NCBI RefSeq assembly: GCF_000526335.1
Contig: NZ_JAFW01000001.1
Location: 1,302,001 to 1,366,000, forward strand
Reading direction: 5' to 3'
Origin: Arthrobacter sp. 31Y
GTDB taxonomy: Bacteria; Actinomycetota; Actinomycetes; Actinomycetales; Micrococcaceae
DNA: 64,000 bases
Part shown: piece after piece, positions 17,601 through 25,615 of the stretch
Layout: each line of letters opens with the position of its first letter
How positions within the stretch are numbered: the first letter of the stretch is position 1
Position numbers and translations under genes: made by a program
Notes under the pieces: model-generated
Seen by the model: only the letters and a program-made list of their open reading frames with translations
The model's database searches: none
Told to the model about the DNA's origin: nothing

Positions 17601-18189
17601 CATCAGCAAGCCCGTGGATATGGCAAAACTCGCTGAAGTCCTCTCCCGTTGGGTACCGCAACAAGAGCAGGCGTCGACGGCGGATGGCGGGGTCGACGCC
17701 GTTGCCGCGCCGGGCTCGGTTGCAGGGCCGGGCTCGGGGCCGGACGCCTCGCCGGACGCCGCGCAACAGCGGGCGGAAGCACCGGCGTCGAACTCTGTTG
17801 TCCTTGACCCGGAGCGGCTGGAAATCCTGCGCGAGCTGGGGCCCGCCGACGGTCTGGGTCTGTTGCCTGAAGCTGTGAAGGCTTTCCGGCAGGATTCCCA
17901 CGGAGCTTTGGAGACGTTGCGCTCGGCGCTGGACACCGGACAAGCCGCAACGGTGGAAGCCGCAGCGCACAAGCTCGCCGGGGCGGCCGCCAACATAGGA
18001 GCGGCGGGTGCTGCCGGCCTTTGCAAGGAACTGGAACGGCTCGGACGCCAGGCGGGACCGGACCTTGGAGCCAACGGATCGCTGTTGCTGGACCAATTGC
18101 ACGCTGAACTCATGCGCGTGGATGAAGCACTTGAGCACAAACTAACGGGGGCACACTTGCGGGAAGCACCACTACGGGGAACATCATGA
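14689..18189 (+). CDS. Membrane hybrid histidine kinase with two receivers and an HPt domain
   Basis: A multidomain phosphorelay protein of about 1166 residues. An N-terminal membrane block of eight or more helices (to about residue 320) is followed by a PAS domain (about 345-465), a histidine-kinase dimerisation helix with MSHEIRTPLN and phospho-acceptor His487, an ATPase domain (GGTGLGLAISRRL), a first receiver with Asp777 in VVDMCMPD, a second with Asp921 in LMDCHMPVMDG, and a C-terminal HPt domain with AHKLAG and His1094. The start is uncertain: GTG at 14689 or ATG at 14719. The next gene, a receiver-GGDEF protein, overlaps by four bases and is the likely phosphorelay output. Confidence 0.9.
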   Translation: MAAVKHGVSPMRWSLRQVLPLFLVPVGVCLVLLAFGLASGAGTTTAQLAGDLAILLAALTALTTHALAARRRRDNNPGRWFIVAGLAIWSAGQTVWTINGITLNHQYPFPSFADVGFVWYALPTSIGLVLLLRGQGRRIPLRRTILDAGVVASSTFFIAWSSVLGPLSGATAQDPFAHATQMGYPIADVFMVSVVIVLTMRAARGRRLPWLSLGIGFWILAITDLAYMSLTLQGISGVTGSPLALGWVFAFLLVGLSPLLPESGATQKDGRAYAAALELLPYLPVFTAVFFSRSRPIGEDRILLVTGLAVIAFVIVRQVLIVVENVTLTRDLESKVAERTAELDGMGAIVNSSGDAIIGETPDGVITSWNPGAERIFGYAASEAIGRKGDFFVPQDLLAKERLALESTAQSGEVQNYESQRRRNDDEVIPVSVTLSPVRGESGIRGVATISRDITERKAAEKELLAAREAALEASRLKSEFLATMSHEIRTPLNAVIGLTSLMMDTPLSEGQRQYAQGVKGAGEVLLTLINDILDFSKLEAGKVDLDINVFDPRALVEEVAGLVVEAAQGKNLELISYCHPDVPARLMGDAGRIRQILLNLSSNAVKFTPSGEVEVQVSVVAQDPNNASLRFEVRDTGIGISAENHQRLFESFAQADASTTRRYGGTGLGLAISRRLTEVMGGKIGLDSEPGVGSRFWFDLDLPVGPAASDIESLPATLAGRRVLVVDDNATNRLVLETQLASWGMLPVSVADAASALDEYRAATRSNHPYDIAVVDMCMPDTDGLQLARNIKDDANGSGGPGIILLTSTMQVERSDLTSAGIREYLTKPVRSSELYNRLLRVLATKTAGAPTPPVLAFRGETADPVPRLGKLLVAEDNEVNQLVARGMANRLGYEVHIVDDGEQAVSAALSGNYAAVLMDCHMPVMDGFDATRAIRARNGHSARIPIIAMTAGALDEDRERCFAAGMDDYISKPVDMAKLAEVLSRWVPQQEQASTADGGVDAVAAPGSVAGPGSGPDASPDAAQQRAEAPASNSVVLDPERLEILRELGPADGLGLLPEAVKAFRQDSHGALETLRSALDTGQAATVEAAAHKLAGAAANIGAAGAAGLCKELERLGRQAGPDLGANGSLLLDQLHAELMRVDEALEHKLTGAHLREAPLRGTS

Positions 18190-19088
18190 AAATCCTCATA
18201 GCCGACGACGACCAGATCTCCAGGATGATCACCAAGGCCGCCGTGGAGCAGTCCGGCCACGAGTGCATCGTGGCCGTCGACGGCGACTCGGCATGGCAGC
18301 TCTACAAGGAACACAGCCCCGAAGCTGTGGTGACGGACCTGATGATGCCCGGCCTGAACGGGCTGGATCTTTGCCGCGCCATCCGGGCCGCCGAAGAGGA
18401 CAGCTACACCTACGTGATCCTGGTGACCTCGCACGGTTCGCGGAAAGACGTCCTGGCCGGGATGGAAGCCGGAGCTGATGACTATGTCACCAAACCCCTG
18501 GATCCGTTCAGCCTGCACATCCGTCTCCTGGCGGCCCAACGCATCACCTCGTTGCACGCGGACCTTGCCCGGTACCGTTCCGCGTTGACTGAGCAGGCGC
18601 GGACCGACCCCCTCACCAAACTGCACAACCGATTGAAGCTGGCCGAGGACCTGGGCACGCTGGACCGTGACTACTGCCTGGCCATGGTGGATGTGGACAA
18701 TTTCAAAAGCTACAACGACATCTACGGCCATCAGGCAGGCGACGCCGCACTGATTGCCATCGCATCAACGCTGGCCGGCGAGGTCCGGAAGTCCGATGGC
18801 GTGTACAGATTTGGCGGGGAGGAATTTCTCCTGGTCCTGCGCGATCAGCAGGCGCTCGACGCACGGATGGTCATGGAGCGTGTTCGGTCTGCAGTGCAGG
18901 ACTTGAGGATTGAGCACTCCGGCGATCCCGACGGCGTCCTGACCATCAGCGCGGGCATTTCCGCCTTCACCGACGGTCACCGTGCCGGAACCGAGCAACT
19001 ACTGCGCGAAGCTGACTTGGCACTCTACGCAGCAAAAGCCTCCGGCCGGAACCGGGTGTCCCTGGCCGGCGCCCTCCGCTCAGAATAA
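18186..19088 (+). CDS. Response regulator with GGDEF diguanylate cyclase domain
   Basis: A 300-residue protein. Residues 1-118 are a receiver domain with ADDD near the start, phospho-acceptor Asp51 in TDLMMP and Lys in VTKPLD. Residues about 135-295 form a GGDEF domain with the active GGEEF motif (210-214) and the product-inhibition site RKSD five residues upstream, so it should make cyclic-di-GMP and be feedback inhibited. It resembles PleD/WspR enzymes that are activated by phosphorylation. The ATG overlaps the stop of the hybrid kinase as ATGA, a strong sign that the kinase controls it. Confidence 0.93.
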   Translation: MKILIADDDQISRMITKAAVEQSGHECIVAVDGDSAWQLYKEHSPEAVVTDLMMPGLNGLDLCRAIRAAEEDSYTYVILVTSHGSRKDVLAGMEAGADDYVTKPLDPFSLHIRLLAAQRITSLHADLARYRSALTEQARTDPLTKLHNRLKLAEDLGTLDRDYCLAMVDVDNFKSYNDIYGHQAGDAALIAIASTLAGEVRKSDGVYRFGGEEFLLVLRDQQALDARMVMERVRSAVQDLRIEHSGDPDGVLTISAGISAFTDGHRAGTEQLLREADLALYAAKASGRNRVSLAGALRSE

Positions 19089-19898
19089 GCTTGCCGCAAG
19101 CTCACCACGGCCAGGCACAAAGTACGTCTCCGGTTTCAGTGGGATTACTCCGCTGGGGAACAGGGCATCTGCCTGTGTGGGGTACTGCCTGATCCGCCCG
19201 GGTTTTGTGTCGAGACCTGCGTTCCATGTCCACGACACGAATCCCATGGTGGACAGTTGCCGTTCATCCGGTCCGGCCCTCAGATCATAGGGAAAGTCCG
19301 AGTACATCACCACGTTCTCCGGGTGTCCTTTTCCGAGCTCGCGGGTGATGAGGTGGTCAACGTGCTTCCCCACCCCCGCCGGGCAGAACAGCAGTTCGGC
19401 TTTGGTTTGCGCCATGAGTCCGGCGACGTCGGTGCGGAGCTGTCTGATGAGCGCGTGATCGCCTTTTGCGATCCTGCCCAGCGCAATATCAAACCTGTAG
19501 GTGGGGTACCGGTGAGTCAGCTCCGGGAGCAGCCGGTCCCATGCACTGCTCCCTAACACTGGTGGCTTGCGCCGACGTCGGAACAATGCGTCCACCTCCC
19601 CCAGATGGATGGATTGCACTCCCATGTCCTCCAGGACGGCACGGTCCTCCGACTGCCTCGCCTGGAACAGTGCCCCGGAGTCCGGAACGGTGCATTGGCG
19701 CATGAAGGACCGTGCAGCGCGCGTATGCGGCGCCGGTGTTGCCTCGGTGAAGAGCGTGGCCACGATAATCTCGCGCCCTCGGGCTTGCGCTTCAATTAAC
19801 GCGCCGCAGGACAACACTGCGTCATCCAGATGAGGTGAGAGGAACAGCCACGGAGCGTCGCCAGCCAGGGAACGTTCAACTCGGGATTGAAACGGCAT
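19080..19898 (-). CDS. PIG-L family deacetylase
   Basis: A 272-residue LmbE-like zinc hydrolase. SPHLDDAVLSCG is the family HPDD box with His and two Asp as metal and catalytic ligands, and CPAGVGKHVDHLITREL supplies the second metal-binding His. Members remove N-acetyl groups from GlcNAc-containing sugars, as in mycothiol or GPI precursors. It is the last gene of a five-gene glycan operon; its ATG directly follows the stop of the glycosyltransferase upstream, with GAAAGG six bases before the start. It probably deacetylates a sugar of the glycan made by its neighbours. Confidence 0.88.
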   Translation of the reverse strand: MPFQSRVERSLAGDAPWLFLSPHLDDAVLSCGALIEAQARGREIIVATLFTEATPAPHTRAARSFMRQCTVPDSGALFQARQSEDRAVLEDMGVQSIHLGEVDALFRRRRKPPVLGSSAWDRLLPELTHRYPTYRFDIALGRIAKGDHALIRQLRTDVAGLMAQTKAELLFCPAGVGKHVDHLITRELGKGHPENVVMYSDFPYDLRAGPDERQLSTMGFVSWTWNAGLDTKPGRIRQYPTQADALFPSGVIPLKPETYFVPGRGELAASLF

Positions 19899-21044
19899 TC
19901 AAGACCTTTCAACGTGGCTGGCAGGCTGCCGCCGGGTTTGAGACTTATTGAGGTGGGCGAGCGCACTGCCGTATGCCTGCGCCTGCATCTCAGCGAGCGC
20001 ATCCCAGTTGTAACCGGCGGCGAATTTCCGTCCCTGTTCAGCCACCTGCTCCAGCCCCGCCTGCGGGTAGCGGCGGGCAATCTCGTCCCCCAAAGCCTGG
20101 ACATCGAAGGCTTCCACGATCCACCCCGTGCCCGGCGGGACGATCTCCTTGAGGCAGGGAATATCGAAGGCGATAACCGGAGTGCCCGCCGCAAGAGCAT
20201 CAATGGCCACCAGCCCGAACGTCTCGTGCCGGGAAGGCACCACCAACAGTCGGGCATCGCTGAGAGCCTGGAACTTCTTGTCCCCGGACAACCAGCCGAG
20301 CATCTGCACGCGATCAGAGAGGCCGGCTTCCCGGATGGACGTGCGCAACCGTTCGTCGTCAGGGCCGGTGCCGGCGATCAGCAGGTTGCCCTCCACTCTC
20401 GGGCAGGCATGGGCCCAGGCCTCCAGAAGAAGATCCAGGCCCTTGTGCCCGAACTCCAGGCGCCCCAGGAAGAGGACATCCTTCCCGAGGTGCGGTTGAG
20501 TGTTCCAGATCCCGGGATCCACACCGTTACCGATCACGTCCACGTGCAGGTTCGGGTTCATGTCCATGAGACGATCCCCGATGCCCTGGGAAACCGAGAT
20601 GAGCCTGCGGTGCTTCCGAACACCCAGCCGCTCTATCCAGTGCAGGGGCAGCTTGTATTGCCGCGCCTTGTCCCTGGCATGAAGCCACTGGACAACACCG
20701 ATGGTGGGGCGCTGAGTCCAGAGCGGCGCGGCCATGGTGGAAAAAGGGGCGAAGAAGTCCTCCACCACCAGCTCGGCAGAAGATCTGCGTTTGCGTACTT
20801 CCAAGGGCAGCAGGGCAACATAGGCCAGCAGCCTGGTCAAACGGTTCCTTCCCTCTCCGATGCCGATGGGGACGTAGTGCACGCCGTCCTCCATGCGTTC
20901 CTGCCATCCTGGATACCGGGTGGTCAGAACTGTGACGCGGAAGCCTTTTGCTGCCAGGCGGCGGTTGATTTCGTGGGTCCTTACTGATCCTCCGCCCGCC
21001 CCTGGCATGCGGGGGTCCTCGAAGCCCAAATGCAAAACTCTCAT
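19899..21044 (-). CDS. Glycosyltransferase family 4
   Basis: A 381-residue GT-B enzyme. The N-terminal domain opens with HLGFEDPRMPGAGGGSVRTH, a family-4-type acceptor side, and the C-terminal domain has VLFLGRLEFGHKGLDLLLEAW and RHETFGLVAIDALAAGTPVIA, where the E-x7-E pair binds the nucleotide sugar. It likely transfers a hexose to a lipid-linked or surface glycan. It starts two bases after the stop of the flippase fusion gene and ends against the deacetylase gene, so all three are co-transcribed. Donor and acceptor are unknown. Confidence 0.9.
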   Translation of the reverse strand: MRVLHLGFEDPRMPGAGGGSVRTHEINRRLAAKGFRVTVLTTRYPGWQERMEDGVHYVPIGIGEGRNRLTRLLAYVALLPLEVRKRRSSAELVVEDFFAPFSTMAAPLWTQRPTIGVVQWLHARDKARQYKLPLHWIERLGVRKHRRLISVSQGIGDRLMDMNPNLHVDVIGNGVDPGIWNTQPHLGKDVLFLGRLEFGHKGLDLLLEAWAHACPRVEGNLLIAGTGPDDERLRTSIREAGLSDRVQMLGWLSGDKKFQALSDARLLVVPSRHETFGLVAIDALAAGTPVIAFDIPCLKEIVPPGTGWIVEAFDVQALGDEIARRYPQAGLEQVAEQGRKFAAGYNWDALAEMQAQAYGSALAHLNKSQTRRQPASHVERS

Positions 21045-21046
21045 CT

Positions 21047-24000
21047 CTATTTTTCCGTCCCGAACTCTTTTGAAGGCTCGCCGATCCCGTCCGCGGCGGC
21101 TGCATCAAGGGCAGCGGCATCCACGTACCAGACAGTGGTGTCACCGTTGGTCGGGCCAGACGTCGTGACCATGGGAGTGGCGTGGTCCTTAAGCCAGGCC
21201 AGCATGGTTGGGTTTGCATATCCATAGCCCTGGCTGGTGGGCTTCGACTGGGTCAGGATGTAGCTGACGCCGTTCTGTTTCATAAGCGGCGCGGAAGGCC
21301 AAATCCCAAACCGGGAATCGTGCATGTAGGCGAAGTGGCCGGTGCTGTTGGTAACGCTGATCCTCGCGTCGGCAGGAAGATTGGCCCGCAGCCAGTCATT
21401 GGCCCGGACAAAGCCGTTGTCCGCGGTCAGGGCCGTGCGAAGCCCCAAAGTCACCGTCAACACCACATAGCAGACGCTGATGACGGCAAGGGTCTTGCGG
21501 GTCTTGGGGTGCCTCTCCCGGATTTCCACCACCACCAGAACCGAGCAGATGGCTCCGGCCACCATGACGCCGTAGCCGTACTGTTCCTCGAAAGTGCCGA
21601 ACACCGCGCTGTAAGCGCCCGCGGCACCAAGGGCCAAGCCCGTCAATCCAATGAGACGACGGCCGGCATGGTGGCTGAAGCACAACAGCAAGCCAACCAC
21701 CGGGCAGAGGCCCAACAGGAAATAGCTGGTCCCGAAGTGTCCACTCTGTTCGATGAGCCTGGACACGATGCTCGGTGAACCCTCGGAAGTGAAACCCGTG
21801 GACTTTTCCACGCCGGACATGCGCACCAGGCCATTGCTTTTTGCCCATACCCAGCTGGGAAAGTGGCCATGCGCGGCCACCACTATCAGGTAGACCACAT
21901 AGGGCAGGAAGCCAAAGCCCACGACCACCAGTCCCTTCCGCCAAGGAAAAGACTTCTTCCACACCATTGCCGCCATCACCGGAGCCACTGTGCAGATGAA
22001 AAAGAAGTCCTTGCAGAGGATGGAATACCCCAGCAGGAGTCCGGCCGTTGCAAGCTTGAGGAAGGAATGCGGTTTGTGCTGAGACTCCTTGGTTGAGATC
22101 AAGAGCAGCAATCCAGCCAGCGCCGGCACCATAGCGGTGGTTTCAAGGAAAGCATGGCTGTTATTCCTCAAGATGAACGGTTCGAACGCCAACAGCACGG
22201 CCGTGAGCCACGCTGCGGTGGGTGTTGCCAGTTTTCGTACCAGCAGGAAGCCAAGTCCTACAGTCAGAGCGCCCATCACCGCATTGAGCCAACGCAATTG
22301 AAGCGTCACCTCAATGATCTCTCCAGTGATCCCGAAGATGTTCACCACCCCGGCTTCCAGGAGGAAGTACCCAGGCGGGTGGAGAAAGAAGGGCCCATCA
22401 GGCAGGGTGGGGAACTCGCCGGCGGCTACGGACTCACCAAGCCGGACATACAACATTTCGTCCACCCACAGCTCGAAGCCTCGTTCAAGGCCAACGGCAC
22501 GAACCCCGAACGCCGCAGCAACCACAGCGATGAATGCGGTCAGGTTGCTCGAAAGCGCCCGGGGTCTCCACGCCACCACAGGACTCAGGGATGATGGTTC
22601 AGGCTTGGACCGGCGGCCAGTAGCTTTACTGCGCCTGCCGACTTGGCGTCGTCGGGAAATTCTGAAGTCATTCCGGTGCGGCAGCATGCCGCGCTGATGG
22701 GCGAGAACGGTAATGCCACTAAAGGCGGCGAAAGCTAGCCAGACCAGGGGCAGCACCTGCGCGGCGACCGAAAGGATGACGATCAGGATGCAGGCCATGA
22801 CAAGGAACGTGCCGGCACCCCTTCCGGGGTGGGCAGCCGTAAGGACAGGACGCGCCAGGACTGCCAGGACCACACAGGCCGTGACAGCGCCGACCGCTGA
22901 GCCAATGGCCATACCTGTGACGGCGTTGAGCTGCCAGCCGATCCACAGCCCACCAATCACCAAGACGCACGCACACGCAAGTCCGATTTGGCAGCGGCGA
23001 TAGGCACGCACGGCAAGGAGGATAGTGGAAAGCACCATCAGGACGGCATAGCCCAGACCGGAAGCCGCCAGCCACGGCAAGAGGCCAAGAGAGCCGTGGT
23101 ACTTCTGCGGAACAATCAACCCGGACATCATGGGCGGAGCGGTGGCGATAATAGCAAACGCCACCACCACGAGCTGTCCAAATGAAGCGAAGGAAGCGCC
23201 CAGCACCTCGCCAACCCTCACGCCGGGGGTGCGCAAGAGGGGAAACGCCACCAAGGCCGTGCCCGCGGCCACGTACACGGGGCCCTTGGCAATTGTTGCG
23301 AGCGCTTGAAATCCGGCAGCGTCCACAGAGCCGTTATCAAGGAAGCCAACCACCATGACGTCCAGGCCAACTAACACGGACACGACACACAGAACCGACG
23401 CGATATCAGTGGTTTCAGCCCATCGCCACCTCTGCAGCAAGACCCGGGGACGCCAGCGGAGATCCCGATAGAACCTCCACGGCACCACCAGCGGCGCCAG
23501 GCACCCCGCCACAAAGCCTAGGACAGCTCCCCCGGCACTCCACGCCATCACGACCACCAGCAGGCTGAAGATCAGCCGGAGGACAACCTCGCCGATGGTG
23601 GACAAGGCATACCATGTGAATCGAAGCTCCCCCTGAAGCCACCCAGCGGGAGCATTCACAACAAAAATGGCAAAGGCGGCGAGAGCTACGGCTGCTGCCA
23701 GGTCCGGCGTAGCGATGGCGAGCGTCACGCTGCCTGTGATGGAGGCGGCTGCAAGTCCGGCCAGGCAAGAGACGAAGACCGAGAAGGCCATGCCGTTCTG
23801 CCGCTCTTCGGATCCCTGCCTGTGGACAGCCACCACATGAGACAAAGGAAGCGGGACCAGGGCGTTGGCAACGATTCCCACCACGCCCAAGATCATGGCA
23901 GCGGCCGCAAATTGTGTGTAGTCCGCCGTTCCCAGCATATTGGCCATGAGCAGTGAGCACGCGTAGCTCACCACCCCCACCAGCCCGGCCGATACAGCCA

Positions 24001-24112
24001 GGAAGCCGCTGTTTTGAGCTATGTTGACGTCTTGATCCGGCGCCCCTTTCCTGCCATCGGCTCTGGGCCTCAAGCTTGTTACTGTGGTCATTGTCTGTTC
24101 GGATACGACCAC
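21047..24112 (-). CDS. Fusion of a Wzx-like polysaccharide flippase and a GT39-type membrane glycosyltransferase
   Basis: A 1021-residue protein with two membrane modules. Residues about 30-480 have twelve or more helices in the pattern of oligosaccharide flippases of the MOP superfamily. After a basic linker (about 490-525, RRRQVGRRSKATGRRSK) residues 530-1021 look like a GT-C transferase of the protein-O-mannosyltransferase type: ELWVDEMLYVRLGES carries the Asp-Glu pair in the first extracytoplasmic loop, and further helices and a periplasmic tail follow. One polypeptide would flip a lipid-linked sugar and then use it. GTG at 24112 starts four bases after the upstream gene; an ATG at 24091 is an alternative. 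Confidence 0.8.
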   Translation of the reverse strand: MVVSEQTMTTVTSLRPRADGRKGAPDQDVNIAQNSGFLAVSAGLVGVVSYACSLLMANMLGTADYTQFAAAAMILGVVGIVANALVPLPLSHVVAVHRQGSEERQNGMAFSVFVSCLAGLAAASITGSVTLAIATPDLAAAVALAAFAIFVVNAPAGWLQGELRFTWYALSTIGEVVLRLIFSLLVVVMAWSAGGAVLGFVAGCLAPLVVPWRFYRDLRWRPRVLLQRWRWAETTDIASVLCVVSVLVGLDVMVVGFLDNGSVDAAGFQALATIAKGPVYVAAGTALVAFPLLRTPGVRVGEVLGASFASFGQLVVVAFAIIATAPPMMSGLIVPQKYHGSLGLLPWLAASGLGYAVLMVLSTILLAVRAYRRCQIGLACACVLVIGGLWIGWQLNAVTGMAIGSAVGAVTACVVLAVLARPVLTAAHPGRGAGTFLVMACILIVILSVAAQVLPLVWLAFAAFSGITVLAHQRGMLPHRNDFRISRRRQVGRRSKATGRRSKPEPSSLSPVVAWRPRALSSNLTAFIAVVAAAFGVRAVGLERGFELWVDEMLYVRLGESVAAGEFPTLPDGPFFLHPPGYFLLEAGVVNIFGITGEIIEVTLQLRWLNAVMGALTVGLGFLLVRKLATPTAAWLTAVLLAFEPFILRNNSHAFLETTAMVPALAGLLLLISTKESQHKPHSFLKLATAGLLLGYSILCKDFFFICTVAPVMAAMVWKKSFPWRKGLVVVGFGFLPYVVYLIVVAAHGHFPSWVWAKSNGLVRMSGVEKSTGFTSEGSPSIVSRLIEQSGHFGTSYFLLGLCPVVGLLLCFSHHAGRRLIGLTGLALGAAGAYSAVFGTFEEQYGYGVMVAGAICSVLVVVEIRERHPKTRKTLAVISVCYVVLTVTLGLRTALTADNGFVRANDWLRANLPADARISVTNSTGHFAYMHDSRFGIWPSAPLMKQNGVSYILTQSKPTSQGYGYANPTMLAWLKDHATPMVTTSGPTNGDTTVWYVDAAALDAAAADGIGEPSKEFGTEK

Positions 24113-24115
24113 TGA

Positions 24116-25615
24116 TCAGCTACCGTCGCCCGCCATCAAGGCATCTGCCGGCGCGAAGACGCTCCCGGGCCCGGCAAGCAAGGTGCTGCGGCCTGCGGAG
24201 TGAATTTCAGGGGAAGCCACTCCGATCTTTTTCATCGCGGCAAAGGCCTCGAATTCATCGCGGCCTTTCATGATGATGGACACGTGGCCGTCAACCACTG
24301 AATATTCATCCGTCGGCCTCAGCGCGCCCGTGAACAGGGCGTCAGCGGATTCGAACTCGCCAGGCAAGTCGAACTGACCGGGTGATTCGAACTGATCAGG
24401 TAATTCGAACTGAACCACGGTAGATAAATCCGAGTGGCAGACCCGGGGATCTCCCCCGTCCCTGCGCATCATGGTTTCTTCCAGCAAGACCCCGGTGAGC
24501 AGTCTGGTGCTGCGGTCCCAGGTAAAGCAACGGGCCCATTCACGGCACTCGCCGGAGACGATAATGGCGGCCTCCGGCGCAGCCAACTCCGTGATGGCAT
24601 CAACAATGGCAGCGCCCAAGTCCGTGGGGTTGTCCACCAGCCATCCGGTGCGGCCGTCCACCACGGAATCCCTGATACCCGGGACCCGCAAAGCCAAACA
24701 GGGAACTCCCCAGGCTGCTGCTTCAATCACAGAGCAACCCCAGCCTTCTGAAGCCGATGTGGAAGCTGTCATCCATGCGCGGCTCAACAAAGCATCGCGG
24801 ACTTCGTTGGGCTGGTATCCGTGGAAAGTCACGGCGTGGTCCAAGCCAAGATCCATTGCCAGTTGCTGCAGCCGTGCCCGTTCAGGCCCGTCCCCGACGA
24901 TGTCCAAGCGCAGATGCGGCAGCTTCCGCGCCGCCACGGCAAACTGTCCCAGCAGCAGGTCCAATCGTTTGTGGGGCACCAGGCGGCTCACGACGGCGAT
25001 GGTGGGCTCAGCGGCCCGGGTGGCAACAACCGGTGGAATATCGATGGTTCCGTTCGGCACCACATGGATGGGAGCCGAGAATCCGAGCTCCCGCAGTTCC
25101 ATGCGTGTGGAAGGCGAGACCGCCACCATGGCACGCTGCCCGTAGACCGTCTTGGCACCGCTGCTTTCGAGGAAGCGGCCCACCGCGGCCATGGGCGGCG
25201 AGAACCGGGTACGGAACTGATCCTGGTGAACGTGGTGGACCAGTTGGACTATAGGGATGTCCCCTCGAAGGAACAGGGGTGAGAAGAACGGGATTCCGTT
25301 CTGGCAATCCACTACGGCATCGAACCGGCCGTCAGTACGCAGGAGTCTGAGTGCTGAATGTCCATAGATGGAGAGTGCTCCGCCACCCCGCAGTATCCGA
25401 ATGCCGTCAATGATGTCCTCGGCCGCCTGACCGGCGTCGCGGCCTGTAAACCACGTGACACGGACTCCGCTGTTCACCCATCTGCGTGAAATTTCATGCA
25501 TGTACTGCTCGGCGCCGCCGGCCTGGGAGTGCTTGACGTCCCGCCAGTTGAGCACCAGTATGTGCTTTCCGGCGAGCCTCTTGGGGGAATTCAGGTCAGT
25601 TGAGGCGTCCGTCAT
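24116..25615 (-). CDS. Glycosyltransferase family 4 with a repeat-containing C-terminal extension
   Basis: A 499-residue protein. Residues about 15-370 are a GT-B fold enzyme: NWRDVKHSQAGGAEQYMHEIS at the N-terminus, VVSRLVPHKRLDLLLGQF and SEGWGCSVIEAAAWGVPCLALR for the donor-binding domain. Residues about 375-499 are an extension not usual in the family. It carries four copies of a hexapeptide of the form F-E/D-L/S-P-D/G-Q/E and then a short alpha/beta segment. The ATG overlaps the stop of the GT2 gene upstream by four bases (ATGA), which fixes the start. Confidence 0.88.
   Translation of the reverse strand: MTDASTDLNSPKRLAGKHILVLNWRDVKHSQAGGAEQYMHEISRRWVNSGVRVTWFTGRDAGQAAEDIIDGIRILRGGGALSIYGHSALRLLRTDGRFDAVVDCQNGIPFFSPLFLRGDIPIVQLVHHVHQDQFRTRFSPPMAAVGRFLESSGAKTVYGQRAMVAVSPSTRMELRELGFSAPIHVVPNGTIDIPPVVATRAAEPTIAVVSRLVPHKRLDLLLGQFAVAARKLPHLRLDIVGDGPERARLQQLAMDLGLDHAVTFHGYQPNEVRDALLSRAWMTASTSASEGWGCSVIEAAAWGVPCLALRVPGIRDSVVDGRTGWLVDNPTDLGAAIVDAITELAAPEAAIIVSGECREWARCFTWDRSTRLLTGVLLEETMMRRDGGDPRVCHSDLSTVVQFELPDQFESPGQFDLPGEFESADALFTGALRPTDEYSVVDGHVSIIMKGRDEFEAFAAMKKIGVASPEIHSAGRSTLLAGPGSVFAPADALMAGDGS
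24350..24421 (-). repeat. Four tandem 18-bp units inside a glycosyltransferase gene
   Basis: Four consecutive 18-base units (24350, 24368, 24386 and 24404), each beginning TTCGAACT or GTCGAACT on the plus strand, encode the hexapeptide repeat FELPDQ, FESPGQ, FDLPGE, FESADA on the minus strand. The period is a multiple of three, so copy-number change would keep the frame. Confidence 0.8.

Noticed and set aside
17690..17790. Possible repeat or CRISPR-like array in the kinase gene
   Set aside because: It is the Ala/Pro/Gly-rich linker before the HPt domain, with simple codon repetition and no regular spacer pattern.
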